Assembly (NCBI GenBank): GCA_003446655.1
Contig: DMCZ01000256.1
Location: 1-10,276 of the forward strand
Length of the DNA: 10,276 nt
Origin: Thauera sp.
GTDB lineage: Bacteria; Pseudomonadota; Gammaproteobacteria; Burkholderiales; Rhodocyclaceae
Direction: 5' to 3'
The notes beneath the pieces are model-generated. The model was not told the origin of the DNA. It did no database searches and saw only the letters and a program-made list of their open reading frames with translations. Made by a program: the position numbers and the translations under genes. This document shows, one piece after another, positions 1 to 7,900 of this stretch. Position 1 is the stretch's first letter. Every line of letters starts with the position of its first letter.

Positions 1-774
1 CAGGCCGCGGCGCAGACCGGCGAATCCAAGGGCCACTACCTCAACATCACCGCCGGCACCATGGAGGAGATGTACAAGCGCGCCGAATTCGCCCGCGAGC
101 TCGGATCGTGCATCGTCATGATCGACCTCGTCATCGGCTGGACCGCGATCCAGTCGATCAGCAACTGGTGCCGCGACAACGACATGATCCTGCACATGCA
201 CCGCGCAGGCCATGGCACCTACACGCGGCAGAAGAACCACGGCGTGTCCTTCCGCGTCATCGCCAAGTGGCTGCGCCTGGCCGGTGTTGACCACCTCCAC
301 GCCGGCACCGCGGTGGGCAAGCTCGAAGGCGACCCGATGACGGTGCAGGGCTTCTACAACGTCTGTCGCGACACCTTCACCAGGCAGGACCTGCCGCGCG
401 GCCTGTTCTTCGACCAGGACTGGGCCAGCATCAAGCGCGTGATGCCGGTCGCCTCGGGCGGCATCCATGCTGGTCAGATGCACCAGCTGCTCGACCTGTT
501 CGGCGACGAATGCGTGCTGCAGTTCGGCGGCGGCACCATCGGCCACCCGATGGGCATCCAGGCCGGCGCCACCGCCAACCGCGTCGCGCTCGAATCCATG
601 GTGCTCGCCCGCAACGAAGGCCGCGACATCCTCAACGAAGGTCCGCAGATCCTCGCCGACGCCGCCAAGTGGTGCCAGCCGCTGCGCGCCGCGCTCGATA
701 CCTGGGGCGAGATCACCTTCAACTACACCAGCACCGACACGTCCGACTTCGTGCCGACCGCCAGCGTGGCCTGA
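1..774 (+). CDS. cbbL: RuBisCO large subunit, form IC (red type), C-terminal part
   Basis: The catalytic subunit of ribulose-1,5-bisphosphate carboxylase/oxygenase fixes CO2 onto RuBP to give two 3-phosphoglycerates. The frame is open from base 1, so the start and N-terminal half lie upstream; 257 residues remain of roughly 485 usual for form IC. The carbamylated active-site lysine is expected just upstream of the window. Visible active-site elements are HMHRAGH (nt 193-213, the substrate-binding His-Arg pair), DHLHAGTAVGKLEGD with the loop-6 lysine at nt 319-321, SGGIH (nt 454-468) and QFGGGTIGHP. The tail FNYTSTDTSDFVPTASVA is the red-type C-terminal extension, which CbbX engages in characterised homologues. 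The GHYLN-TAGTMEEMYKRAEF stretch and the adjacent cbbS and cbbX support red type over green type. Truncation is by the window edge only. The assignment is very secure. Confidence 0.98.
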   Translation, partial: QAAAQTGESKGHYLNITAGTMEEMYKRAEFARELGSCIVMIDLVIGWTAIQSISNWCRDNDMILHMHRAGHGTYTRQKNHGVSFRVIAKWLRLAGVDHLHAGTAVGKLEGDPMTVQGFYNVCRDTFTRQDLPRGLFFDQDWASIKRVMPVASGGIHAGQMHQLLDLFGDECVLQFGGGTIGHPMGIQAGATANRVALESMVLARNEGRDILNEGPQILADAAKWCQPLRAALDTWGEITFNYTSTDTSDFVPTASVA

Positions 775-809
775 AGCCCAGCCCCATACCGGAACCGAGG
801 AGACCCATC

Positions 810-1235
810 ATGCGCATCACCCAAGGCTGCTTTTCCTTTCTGCCCGACCTCACCGACACCCAGATCGCCGCGCAGATCAACTACTGCCTCGACCAGAACT
901 GGGCGGTCGCCCTCGAATTCACCGACGACCCGCACCCGCGCAACACCTACTGGAACATGTGGAGCCTGCCGATGTTCGACCTGCGCGACCCGGCCGGCGT
1001 CATGGGCGAACTCAAGGCCTGCCGCGAGGCCAACCCCGAGACCTACATCCGCATCAACGCCTTCGACTCCACCAAGGGCTGGGAGACGGTGCGCATGTCC
1101 TTCATCGTCCAGCGCCCCACGGCCGAGCCCGGCTTCAGACTCACCCGCCAGGAAACGAAGGGTCGCAGCCTGCGCTACACGATGGAGAGCTACGCCGTCG
1201 GCCGCAACCCGGAAGGCGCGCGCTATGCGAGCTGA
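810..1235 (+). CDS. cbbS: RuBisCO small subunit, form IC
   Basis: The small subunit caps the L8 core of the L8S8 RuBisCO holoenzyme in the cytoplasm and tunes catalysis. The product is 141 aa, the longer size usual for red-type small subunits, which carry a C-terminal beta-hairpin extension. The start MRITQGCFSFLPDLTD, the central YWNMWSLPMFDL and the ending YAVGRNPEGARYAS are typical of form IC; the family call rests on these stretches and the position directly after cbbL. ATG 810 is preceded by GAGGAGA (797-803) six bases upstream, which decides the start even though the frame stays open upstream inside cbbL. The gap from cbbL is 35 bp, so the two are surely cotranscribed. A long palindrome follows before cbbX. 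Confidence 0.97.
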   Translation: MRITQGCFSFLPDLTDTQIAAQINYCLDQNWAVALEFTDDPHPRNTYWNMWSLPMFDLRDPAGVMGELKACREANPETYIRINAFDSTKGWETVRMSFIVQRPTAEPGFRLTRQETKGRSLRYTMESYAVGRNPEGARYAS

Positions 1236-1267
1236 CGACACAGCGCATCAGTAAGCCCACGGGCACA

Positions 1268-1363
1268 GGCCGATCGGGTGATCTGCGAAGCGCGGCGAGG
1301 ACTGTCTGAGCGCGCGCAGCGCGCGAGTTCCGCAGCCAAGCGGCGCAGATCACCCGGTCGGCC
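1268..1363 (+). repeat. Long imperfect palindrome between cbbS and cbbX
   Basis: Arms 1268-1287 and 1344-1363 are complementary over 20 positions with a single G-T (G-U in RNA) wobble. Inside sits a second palindrome, CGCGCGC / GCGCGCG (1311-1317 and 1319-1325) around one A. The whole could form a large nested hairpin in the cbb transcript. No T-tract follows, so it is not an ordinary intrinsic terminator. In a cbb operon a structure here could stabilise the 3' end of a processed cbbLS mRNA or attenuate read-through, giving more RuBisCO than CbbX; that role is inferred. The GC-rich nested design also resembles REP-like intergenic repeats that recur across proteobacterial genomes. Confidence 0.75.
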
Positions 1364-1425
1364 GGCGGTCCCGCGCACACGCCCACCCACGTTCCGATGA
1401 ACCGACACCGACAGGAGACGCGACC

Positions 1426-2337
1426 ATGAACGCCCCCGAGAAGGCCCCCGCCCCCGCCAGCATCGACCTCGGCGCCGAGTTCCGCGACGCCGGCATCGGC
1501 GAAGTGCTCGAGTCCCTCGACCGCGACCTCGTCGGCCTTGCCCCGGTCAAGCGCCGCGTGCGCGAGATCGCCGCCCTGCTGCTCGTCGACCGCGTGCGCC
1601 AGCGCCTCGGGCTGGCCACCGAACACCCCTCGCTGCACATGAGCTTCACCGGCAACCCCGGCACCGGCAAGACCACCGTCGCCATGCGCATGGCCGAGAT
1701 CCTGCACCGCCTCGGCTACTGCCGCCGCGGCCACGTCGTCGCCGTCACCCGCGACGACCTCGTCGGCCAGTACATCGGCCACACCGCGCCCAAGACCAAG
1801 GACGTGCTCAAGCGCGCCATGGGCGGCGTGCTCTTCATCGACGAGGCCTACTACCTCTACCGCCCCGAGAACGAAAAGGACTACGGCCAGGAAGCCATCG
1901 AGATCCTGCTGCAGGTGATGGAGAACCAGCGCGACGACCTCGTCGTCATCCTCGCCGGCTACGCCGAGCGCATGGAGCGCTTCTTCGAATCCAACCCCGG
2001 CATGAAGTCGCGCATCGCCCACCACATCGACTTCCCCGACTACAGCGATGGCGAGCTCGCCGAGATCGCCCAGCGCATGCTCGCCGGCTGGAACTACCGC
2101 TTCGACGAGGCTGCGCGCCGCGCCTTCGACGAATACATCGTGCTGCGCCGCCGCCAGCCCCACTTCGCCAACGCGCGCAGCATCCGCAACGCGCTCGACC
2201 GCATGCGCCTGCGCCAGGCCCTACGCCTGTTCGAGTCCGGCGCCACGGTCGATGCCGAGGCGCTCACCACGATCACCGAGGCCGACGTGCGCGCCAGCCG
2301 CCACTTCCAGCCCGACGAGGCCGCCGGCCCCCAGTGA
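1426..2337 (+). CDS. cbbX: CbbX, red-type RuBisCO activase (AAA+ ATPase)
   Basis: This AAA+ ring ATPase remodels inhibited form IC RuBisCO by transiently pulling the CbbL C-terminal tail into its pore, releasing bound RuBP or other sugar phosphates. The product has 303 aa, close to characterised CbbX proteins. Visible motifs are Walker A GNPGTGKT (76-83), the pore loop YIG (116-118), Walker B VLFIDE (135-140), a sensor-1 region ILAGYAERM (175-183), a likely arginine finger in MKSRI (R196) and a sensor-2 region NARSIRNALDR (249-259). ATG 1426 has AGGAGA (1413-1418) seven bases upstream. It follows cbbS after 190 bp, the longest gap in the operon, which holds a large palindrome, so its expression relative to cbbLS may differ. 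The usual partner cbbY (xylulose-1,5-bisphosphate phosphatase) is not next to it. Confidence 0.97.
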   Translation: MNAPEKAPAPASIDLGAEFRDAGIGEVLESLDRDLVGLAPVKRRVREIAALLLVDRVRQRLGLATEHPSLHMSFTGNPGTGKTTVAMRMAEILHRLGYCRRGHVVAVTRDDLVGQYIGHTAPKTKDVLKRAMGGVLFIDEAYYLYRPENEKDYGQEAIEILLQVMENQRDDLVVILAGYAERMERFFESNPGMKSRIAHHIDFPDYSDGELAEIAQRMLAGWNYRFDEAARRAFDEYIVLRRRQPHFANARSIRNALDRMRLRQALRLFESGATVDAEALTTITEADVRASRHFQPDEAAGPQ

Positions 2338-2412
2338 CGCACCGCTCACCGGCCCGCGACCCCGACTGATAACGACACGCACCAATCCGGCACCACGCCG
2401 GGGGAGACCACC

Positions 2413-3501
2413 ATGTTCAGCCTCGAGCGCAGCACACTCACCGAATACCTGATCGAACACCGCCGCCGCAACCCCGATGCCACCGGCGAGTTCAACGCCC
2501 TGATCCTGCAGGTCGCCCAGGCCTGCAAGGCGATCTCGCGCGCGGTCGCCCACGGCGCGCTCGCCGACGTGCTCGGCAGCCACGGCAGCGCCAACGTGCA
2601 GGGCGAGGAGCAGAAGAAGCTCGACGTGCTCGCCGACGAGATCTTCCTGCGCGCCACGCACTGGGGCGGCGACCTCGCGGGCATGGTGTCGGAGGAGAAC
2701 GAGGCCCCCATCCCGCTGCCCGCCAGCGACCAGCGCGGCAAGTACCTGCTCGCCTTCGACCCGCTCGACGGATCAAGCAACATCGACGTCAACGTCGCCG
2801 TCGGCTCCATCTTCTCCATCCTGCGCGCACCCACGCCGGGCGAAGACGCGCCAGCCGAAGACTTCCTGCAGCCCGGCAACCGCCAGGTCGCTGCCGGCTA
2901 CGCCATCTACGGTCCCTCCACCATGCTGGTGCTGTCGGTCGGCAGCGGCGTCGCCGGTTTCACCCTCGACCCGATCATCGGCGAGTTCTATCTCACCCAC
3001 CCCGATCTCCGCGTACCCGAGACCACGCGCGAGTTCGCCATCAACGCCTCGAACGCGCGCTTCTGGGAGGCCCCGGTGCGACGCTACGTGGACGAGTGCC
3101 TCGCCGGACGCAGCGGCCCGCGCGGCGCCGACTTCAACATGCGCTGGATCGCCTCCCTGGTCGCCGAAACCCACCGCATCCTGATGCGTGGCGGCGTCTT
3201 CCTCTACCCACGCGACCGCAAGGACCCGGCCAAGCCCGGCCGGCTGCGCCTGCTCTACGAGTGCAACCCGGTCGGCTTCCTCATCGAACAGGCCGGCGGC
3301 CGCGCGAGCACCGGCGTGCGCCCGGCGCTCGAGGTCCAGCCCGAATCGCTGCACCAGCGCATCGGCTTCGTGTTCGGTTCGAAGGAAGAGGTCGAGCGCA
3401 TCGAGCGCTACCACGGCGAACCGCTGATCGGTGGGCCGCAAGACGAACTGCCCTTGTTCCAGACGCGCTCGCTGTTCCGCGACACCGCATTCGCTTCATA
3501 A
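2413..3501 (+). CDS. cbbF: Class I fructose-1,6-bisphosphatase (FBPase/SBPase)
   Basis: The enzyme hydrolyses fructose-1,6-bisphosphate to fructose-6-phosphate; bacterial CbbF enzymes commonly also act on sedoheptulose-1,7-bisphosphate, and both steps are needed for RuBP regeneration. The 362-aa product has the class I hallmarks: SEENE (93-97), the metal-binding DPLDGSSNID (116-125), GYAIYGPSTM (162-171), and the C-terminal GRLRLLYECNPVGFLIEQ (277-294) with the active-site lysine K275 just before it in KPGR. ATG 2413 follows GGGGAGA (2401-2407). The gap from cbbX is 75 bp, and a weak 5-bp hairpin (2387-2401) touches the ribosome binding site. cbbP follows after 18 bp. Length and motifs are normal, with no sign of damage. 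Dual FBP/SBP activity is inferred from context, not visible in sequence. Confidence 0.97.
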   Translation: MFSLERSTLTEYLIEHRRRNPDATGEFNALILQVAQACKAISRAVAHGALADVLGSHGSANVQGEEQKKLDVLADEIFLRATHWGGDLAGMVSEENEAPIPLPASDQRGKYLLAFDPLDGSSNIDVNVAVGSIFSILRAPTPGEDAPAEDFLQPGNRQVAAGYAIYGPSTMLVLSVGSGVAGFTLDPIIGEFYLTHPDLRVPETTREFAINASNARFWEAPVRRYVDECLAGRSGPRGADFNMRWIASLVAETHRILMRGGVFLYPRDRKDPAKPGRLRLLYECNPVGFLIEQAGGRASTGVRPALEVQPESLHQRIGFVFGSKEEVERIERYHGEPLIGGPQDELPLFQTRSLFRDTAFAS

Positions 3502-3519
3502 GCCTCCCGGGGAGACATC

Positions 3520-4401
3520 ATGTCCGAACGTCATCCGATCGTCGCCATCACCGGCTCCTCCGGCGCCGGCACCAGCACCGTACAGCGCACCTTCGAGGAG
3601 ATTTTCCGCCGTGAGGGCGTCACTGCGGCGGTCATCGAGGGCGACAGCTTCCACGCCTACGATCGCAAGACCATGCGTGAGAAGCTCGCCGCCTGCGACC
3701 TCGACGGCAACTGCCAGTTGAGCCACTTCGGCCCCGAAGCCAACCTGTTCGGCGAGATCGAGACCCTGTTCCGCAGCTATGGCGAGTCGGGCAGCGGCAA
3801 GCGCCGCAAGTACCTGCACAGCGCCGACGAAGCCGAGCCGTACAAGCAGGAACCCGGCACCTTCACCCCGTGGGAGGAACTCCCCGCCGGCACCGACCTG
3901 ATGTTCTACGAAGGCCTGCACGGCGCAGTTCAACACGAGAACATCGACGTCGCGCGCTTCGTCGACCTGCTCATCGGCGTGGTGCCGGTGATCAACCTCG
4001 AATGGATCCAGAAGCTCAACCGCGACAAGAGCACCCGCGGCTACTCCACCGAGGCGGTCACCGACACCATCCTGCGCCGCATGCACGACTACGTGCATTA
4101 CATCTGCCCGCAGTTCGCGCGCACGCATGTGAACTTCCAGCGCGTGCCGATGGTGGACACCTCCAACCCCTTCATCGCACGCGCCATCCCGACCGCCGAC
4201 GAATCCATGGTGGTGATCCGCTTCGCCAACCCAAAGGGCATCGACTTTCCCTACCTGCTCAACATGATCAACGACAGCTTCATGAGCCGCGCCAACACCA
4301 TCGTGGTGCCGGGCGGAAAGATGGAACTGGCCATGCAGCTCATCTTCACCCCCTTCATCTGGCGCCTGATGGACCGCCGCCGCAAGGCGCTGGCGCAGTA
4401 A
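3520..4401 (+). CDS. cbbP: Phosphoribulokinase, bacterial type
   Basis: This kinase phosphorylates ribulose-5-phosphate with ATP to make RuBP, the RuBisCO substrate; it is specific to the Calvin cycle. The 293-aa length fits the short bacterial octameric class, which is typically activated by NADH and inhibited by AMP. The P-loop is GSSGAGTS (12-19). Residue numbers line up with those I recall for the Rhodobacter sphaeroides enzyme: D42, H45 and R49 in GDSFHAYDRK, E131 in FYEGLHG, K165, R168 and D169 in QKLNRDK, and R173. R31, R234 and R257, linked to allostery in that enzyme as I recall, are also Arg here. ATG 3520 has GGGGAGA (3509-3515) four bases upstream. The gap from cbbF is 18 bp and to cbbT 25 bp, so it is cotranscribed. 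Confidence 0.98.
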   Translation: MSERHPIVAITGSSGAGTSTVQRTFEEIFRREGVTAAVIEGDSFHAYDRKTMREKLAACDLDGNCQLSHFGPEANLFGEIETLFRSYGESGSGKRRKYLHSADEAEPYKQEPGTFTPWEELPAGTDLMFYEGLHGAVQHENIDVARFVDLLIGVVPVINLEWIQKLNRDKSTRGYSTEAVTDTILRRMHDYVHYICPQFARTHVNFQRVPMVDTSNPFIARAIPTADESMVVIRFANPKGIDFPYLLNMINDSFMSRANTIVVPGGKMELAMQLIFTPFIWRLMDRRRKALAQ

Positions 4402-4426
4402 TGCTTCCCCGATTGGAGAAATAACG

Positions 4427-6517
4427 ATGAACATGCGACTCACCCAGGCCCCGATCGACGCCCTGTGCGCCAACGCCCTGCGCTTCCTCGCCATCGACGC
4501 CGTCGAAGCCGCCCAGTCCGGCCACCCCGGCATGCCCATGGGCATGTCCGAGATCGCCGTGGCACTCTGGACCCGGCACCTGCGCCATAACCCCGCCGAC
4601 CCCGCCTGGCCCGACCGCGACCGCTTCGTACTCTCCAACGGCCACGGCTCGATGCTGCTCTACGCCCTGCTCCACCTCAGCGGCTACGACCTGCCGCTGG
4701 GCGAGCTCAAGCGCTTCCGCCAGCTCGACAGCCGCACCCCCGGCCACCCCGAGGTCGGCCACACCCCCGGCGTCGAGACCACCACCGGTCCACTCGGCCA
4801 GGGTGTGACCAACGCCGTGGGCATGGCGCTCGCCGAGAAGCTGCTCGCCGCCGAGTTCAACCGCCCCGGCCACACCCTCGTCGACCACCGCACCTGGGTC
4901 TTCCTCGGCGATGGCTGCCTGATGGAAGGCATCAGCCACGAGGCCGCGAGCTTCGCCGGCGTGCAGCGGCTCTCGAAGCTGATCTGCTTCTGGGACGACA
5001 ACCGCATCTCGATCGACGGCGACGTCTCCGGCTGGTTCGCCGACGACACGCCGGCGCGCTTCCGCGCCTATGGCTGGAACGTGGTCGAGGCGGTGAACGG
5101 CCACGACATCGCCGCCGTCGATCGTGCCATCCAGGTGGCGCTGGGCCACGCCCGGGCCGACACCGGCCCCACGCTCATCTGCTGCCGCACCAACATCGGC
5201 CATGGCAGCCCCGGTCGGGCCGGCACAGCGGACGTCCACGGCGCGCCACTCGGCGCCAGCGAGATCGCCGCCACGCGCGGCGCGCTCGACTGGCCGCAAG
5301 TCCCCTTCGAGATCCCGGGTGAAGTCCGCGCGGCCTTCGACGCACGCGCCCGTGGGGCTGCGCAGCAGGCAGAATGGGCGCGGCGCCTCAGCGCCTACGC
5401 CCAGGCCTTCCCGGACGAAGCGGAGGAATTCCGCCGCCGCACGGCGGGCGATCTGCCGGTAGGTTTCGGCATCCTGTCCAACGCCATCCTGCGCGGCGTC
5501 GCGAAGGAGGCGGCCTCCGTCGCCACGCGCAAGGCCAGCCAGCAGGCCATCGGCCGCCTGGCACGCGCGCTGCCGGAGTTGCTCGGCGGCTCGGCTGACC
5601 TGACGCATTCCAACCTCACCGACTGGCCTGGCTGCGGCGCCGTGCGCGCAGATGCGCCCGGGCGCCACATCAACTGGGGTGTGCGCGAGTTCGGCATGGC
5701 CGCTGCGCTCAACGGCATCGCCCTGCATGGCGGCTACATTCCCTTCGGCGCCACCTTCCTGGTGTTCTCGGACTACGCCCGCAACGCCATCCGCATGAGC
5801 GCATTGATGAAGCAGCGCGTGGTGTATGTGATGACCCACGACTCGATCGGCCTGGGCGAGGACGGCCCCACCCATCAGCCGGTCGAGCATATCCCCAGCC
5901 TGCGCCTGATCCCGGGGCTGGACGTGTGGCGCCCGTGCGATGCGGTCGAAACCCAGGCCGCCTGGAACGCCGCGGTCGCGCGCCGCGACGGCCCCACCCT
6001 GCTCGCCCTGTCGCGCCAGAACCTGCCGCACCAGGCGCGCGACGAAGTGCAGATCCAGGCCATCCTGCGGGGCGGCTACGTGCTGGCCGATGCCGACGCG
6101 CCTGCGCTCGTCATCATCGCCACCGGCTCGGAGGTGGCGCTGGCGATGGCGGCGCACGCGGCGCTGGCCGCCGAGGGGGTGGGTGTGCGCGTGGTGTCCA
6201 TGCCGTGCCCCACGCTCTTCGACCGTCAGACCGACGAATGGCGGCACAGCGTGCTACCCGCCGGCGTGCCGCGACTGGTGATCGAAGCCGCACGCGGCGA
6301 GGGCTGGTGGCGCTACATCTGCGGCGATGGCGGCTGCGCCGGCGAAGTGATCGAAATCGATCGATTTGGCGAGTCCGCTCCGGCTTCTGCCCTGCTGCAA
6401 CGCTTCGGCTTCACCCCTGGCGCAGTACTCGCCCGGGCACGTGCCCTGATCACATCCACACCTCAGAACACGTTCGCATCCACGCAGCCCCGCGCCGCGA
6501 AGGCGACGCTGAACTGA
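4427..6517 (+). CDS. cbbT: Transketolase
   Basis: This thiamine-diphosphate enzyme moves two-carbon ketol units from fructose-6-P or sedoheptulose-7-P to glyceraldehyde-3-P, producing pentose phosphates for RuBP regeneration. The 696-aa product carries the full set of motifs: SGHPGMPMG (31-39, H33), NGHGS (71-75), GHTPGVETTTGPLGQG (111-126), the ThDP/metal motif GDG (161-163) through N192, the catalytic Glu in REFGM (E421), THDSIGLGEDGPTHQP (470-485) and SRQNLP (529-534). ATG 4427 follows GGAGA (4415-4419); a second in-frame ATG lies two codons on, but spacing favours the first. It starts 25 bp after cbbP. The last 20 or so residues, rich in Thr, Ala and Ser, look like an unstructured tail beyond the usual core. 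The operon position makes it the Calvin-cycle copy rather than a general tktA. Confidence 0.97.
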   Translation: MNMRLTQAPIDALCANALRFLAIDAVEAAQSGHPGMPMGMSEIAVALWTRHLRHNPADPAWPDRDRFVLSNGHGSMLLYALLHLSGYDLPLGELKRFRQLDSRTPGHPEVGHTPGVETTTGPLGQGVTNAVGMALAEKLLAAEFNRPGHTLVDHRTWVFLGDGCLMEGISHEAASFAGVQRLSKLICFWDDNRISIDGDVSGWFADDTPARFRAYGWNVVEAVNGHDIAAVDRAIQVALGHARADTGPTLICCRTNIGHGSPGRAGTADVHGAPLGASEIAATRGALDWPQVPFEIPGEVRAAFDARARGAAQQAEWARRLSAYAQAFPDEAEEFRRRTAGDLPVGFGILSNAILRGVAKEAASVATRKASQQAIGRLARALPELLGGSADLTHSNLTDWPGCGAVRADAPGRHINWGVREFGMAAALNGIALHGGYIPFGATFLVFSDYARNAIRMSALMKQRVVYVMTHDSIGLGEDGPTHQPVEHIPSLRLIPGLDVWRPCDAVETQAAWNAAVARRDGPTLLALSRQNLPHQARDEVQIQAILRGGYVLADADAPALVIIATGSEVALAMAAHAALAAEGVGVRVVSMPCPTLFDRQTDEWRHSVLPAGVPRLVIEAARGEGWWRYICGDGGCAGEVIEIDRFGESAPASALLQRFGFTPGAVLARARALITSTPQNTFASTQPRAAKATLN

Positions 6518-6546
6518 GCCGCCCACTTCCTGCGGAGATCCATCCC

Positions 6547-7596
6547 ATGGCCATGATCACCCTGCGCCAGCTGCTCGACCACGCCGCCGAACACGGCTAC
6601 GGCGTGCCCGCCTTCAACATCAACAACATGGAGCAGATCCACGCCATCCTGCTCGCCGCCGAGGCCACGGACAGCCCGGTCATCCTGCAGGCCTCGGCCG
6701 GTGCGCGCGGCTATGCCGGCGAGGCCTTCCTGAAGAAGATGGTCGAGGCCGCGGTCGAGCAGTGGCCCGACATTCCGATCTGCCTGCACCAGGACCACGG
6801 CGCCAGCCCTGCGGTGTGCCAGCAATCGATCCGCAGCGGCTTCACCAGCGTGATGATGGACGGCTCGCTGCGCGCGGACATGAAGACTCCGGCGAGCTAC
6901 GGGTACAACGTCGAGGTCACCCACCGCGTGGTGGAGATGGCCCATGCGGTGGGCGTATCGGTGGAAGGCGAGCTCGGCTGCCTCGGCTCACTCGAGACCG
7001 GCCAGGCCGGCGAGGAAGACGGGGTCGGCGCCGAGGGCACGCTGGACCACAGCCAGATGCTGACCGACCCCGACGAAGCCGCCGACTTCGTCGCCGCCAC
7101 CGGCGTCGACGCACTCGCGGTGGCGATCGGCACCAGCCACGGCGCCTACAAGTTCACCCGCCCGCCCACCGGCGACATCCTCGCCATCGACCGCATCGCC
7201 GCCATCCACACCCGCATCCCCGACACCCACCTGGTGATGCACGGTTCCTCCAGCGTGCCGCAGGAATGGCTCGCCATCCTCCGCGAGCATGGCGGCGACA
7301 TCGGCGAGACCTATGGCGTGCCGGTCGAGGCCATCGTGCAGGGCATCCGAAGCGGCGTGCGCAAGGTCAACATCGACACCGACCTGCGCCTGGCGATGAG
7401 CGGCGCGATGCGCCGGCTAATGGCCACCGACCGCAAGGAGTTCGACCCGCGCAAGTTCTTCAAGGCCGCCCGCGACGCGGCGCGCGACATCTGCCGCGAG
7501 CGCTTCGAGGCCTTCGGCTGCGCGGGGCAGGCCAGCCGCATCAAGCCGCTGCCGCTGGACGCGCTCGCGCGGCGCTACGCCAGCACCGCGATCTGA
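6547..7596 (+). CDS. cbbA: Class II fructose-bisphosphate aldolase (CbbA type)
   Basis: A zinc-dependent aldolase that condenses DHAP with glyceraldehyde-3-P to give FBP, and probably with erythrose-4-P to give SBP. The product has 349 aa. It opens with a stretch ending GVPAFNINNMEQ (19-30). The first class II signature contains HQDHG (81-85), with catalytic D83 and zinc ligand H84. The second, VEGELGCLGSLE, spans 139-150. Zinc ligands H198 (GTSHGAYK) and H232 (MHGSSSVP), and NIDTD (275-279), are all present. ATG 6547 has GGAGA (6534-6538) eight bases upstream. The same frame stays open far upstream inside cbbT, but homology begins only here. It is the last gene of the operon, 29 bp after cbbT, and an intrinsic terminator follows about 120 bp downstream. 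Confidence 0.97.
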   Translation: MAMITLRQLLDHAAEHGYGVPAFNINNMEQIHAILLAAEATDSPVILQASAGARGYAGEAFLKKMVEAAVEQWPDIPICLHQDHGASPAVCQQSIRSGFTSVMMDGSLRADMKTPASYGYNVEVTHRVVEMAHAVGVSVEGELGCLGSLETGQAGEEDGVGAEGTLDHSQMLTDPDEAADFVAATGVDALAVAIGTSHGAYKFTRPPTGDILAIDRIAAIHTRIPDTHLVMHGSSSVPQEWLAILREHGGDIGETYGVPVEAIVQGIRSGVRKVNIDTDLRLAMSGAMRRLMATDRKEFDPRKFFKAARDAARDICRERFEAFGCAGQASRIKPLPLDALARRYASTAI

Positions 7597-7714
7597 ACCT
7601 GCGGCAACGCGGTCCGGCATACGCCCTCAGCGCTCGCCGCTCCATCTGCCCGCACCGCTCGCACCGGCAGGTACCCACGGTGCGTCTTCCTTCTCTCCCT
7701 GCCTTCGGGCTTTG

Positions 7715-7749
7715 CGCCCGCTTCCCGTCCCGGAAGCGGGCGTTTTCTT
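7715..7749 (+). terminator. Intrinsic terminator ending the cbb operon
   Basis: An 11-bp perfect GC-rich stem (7715-7725 with 7732-7742) encloses a six-base loop and is followed at once by TTTTCTT (7743-7749). This is the textbook rho-independent layout. It lies about 120 bp after cbbA on the plus strand and separates the operon from the DUF3422 gene. A shorter alternative hairpin, CGGGC (7706-7710) with GCCCG (7716-7720), would compete for the 5' arm but is much weaker. Confidence 0.9.
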
Positions 7750-7800
7750 GCAGCATCGCTGATCCTGCCCTGGTGCAACGCGATTTTCGCCAACCCTCGC

Positions 7801-7829
7801 TTGTCACCCCGCAGGGGCTGGGCAAGAAT
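7801..7829 (+). promoter_or_regulatory. Possible sigma-70 promoter for the DUF3422 gene
   Basis: TTGTCA (7801-7806, five of six matches to the -35 box) and AAGAAT (7824-7829, four of six to the -10 box) are separated by 17 bases. The position, after the terminator and about 70 bases before ATG 7901, suits an independent promoter. The match is modest and could be chance in GC-rich DNA. Confidence 0.35.
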
Positions 7830-7900
7830 GCGAAAGCTTGTAACCGGCTCCGCTTGCGACCGCACCGGCCGCTCCTCTCCCGTACCGCGTCCCAGACATC

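Larger units (their letters stand above)
7597..7900. other. Intergenic region between the cbb operon and the DUF3422 gene
   Basis: This 304-base gap holds no convincing gene. It contains a 7-bp hairpin (CGCACCG 7660-7666 with CGGTGCG 7678-7684), the cbb operon terminator at 7715-7749, and a weak sigma-70-like promoter candidate at 7801-7829. The last 20 bases before ATG 7901 show no clear ribosome binding site. No tRNA or repeat was recognised. Confidence 0.7.

Noticed and set aside
510..809. Upstream extension of the cbbS frame into cbbL
   Set aside because: The reading is Arg-rich out-of-frame cbbL; small-subunit homology and GAGGAGA place the start at 810.
1141..2163. A 340-codon minus-strand open frame opposite cbbX
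   Set aside because: It is antisense to the motif-rich cbbX and spans the intergenic palindrome; its Ala/Val/Gly-rich translation shows no family.
3496..4638. A 380-codon minus-strand open frame opposite cbbP and the start of cbbT
   Set aside because: It crosses two real genes in antisense and shows no recognisable domain.
4355..6247. A 630-codon open frame on the minus strand opposite cbbT
   Set aside because: It is a shadow of strongly biased cbbT codons; its translation is low-complexity Ala/Gly/Val/Arg/Asp-rich with no recognisable motif, while cbbT carries every transketolase motif.
5926..6546. Upstream extension of the cbbA frame into cbbT
   Set aside because: The extension is Arg/Ala/Pro-rich out-of-frame cbbT sequence; aldolase homology and a GGAGA site both place the start at 6547.
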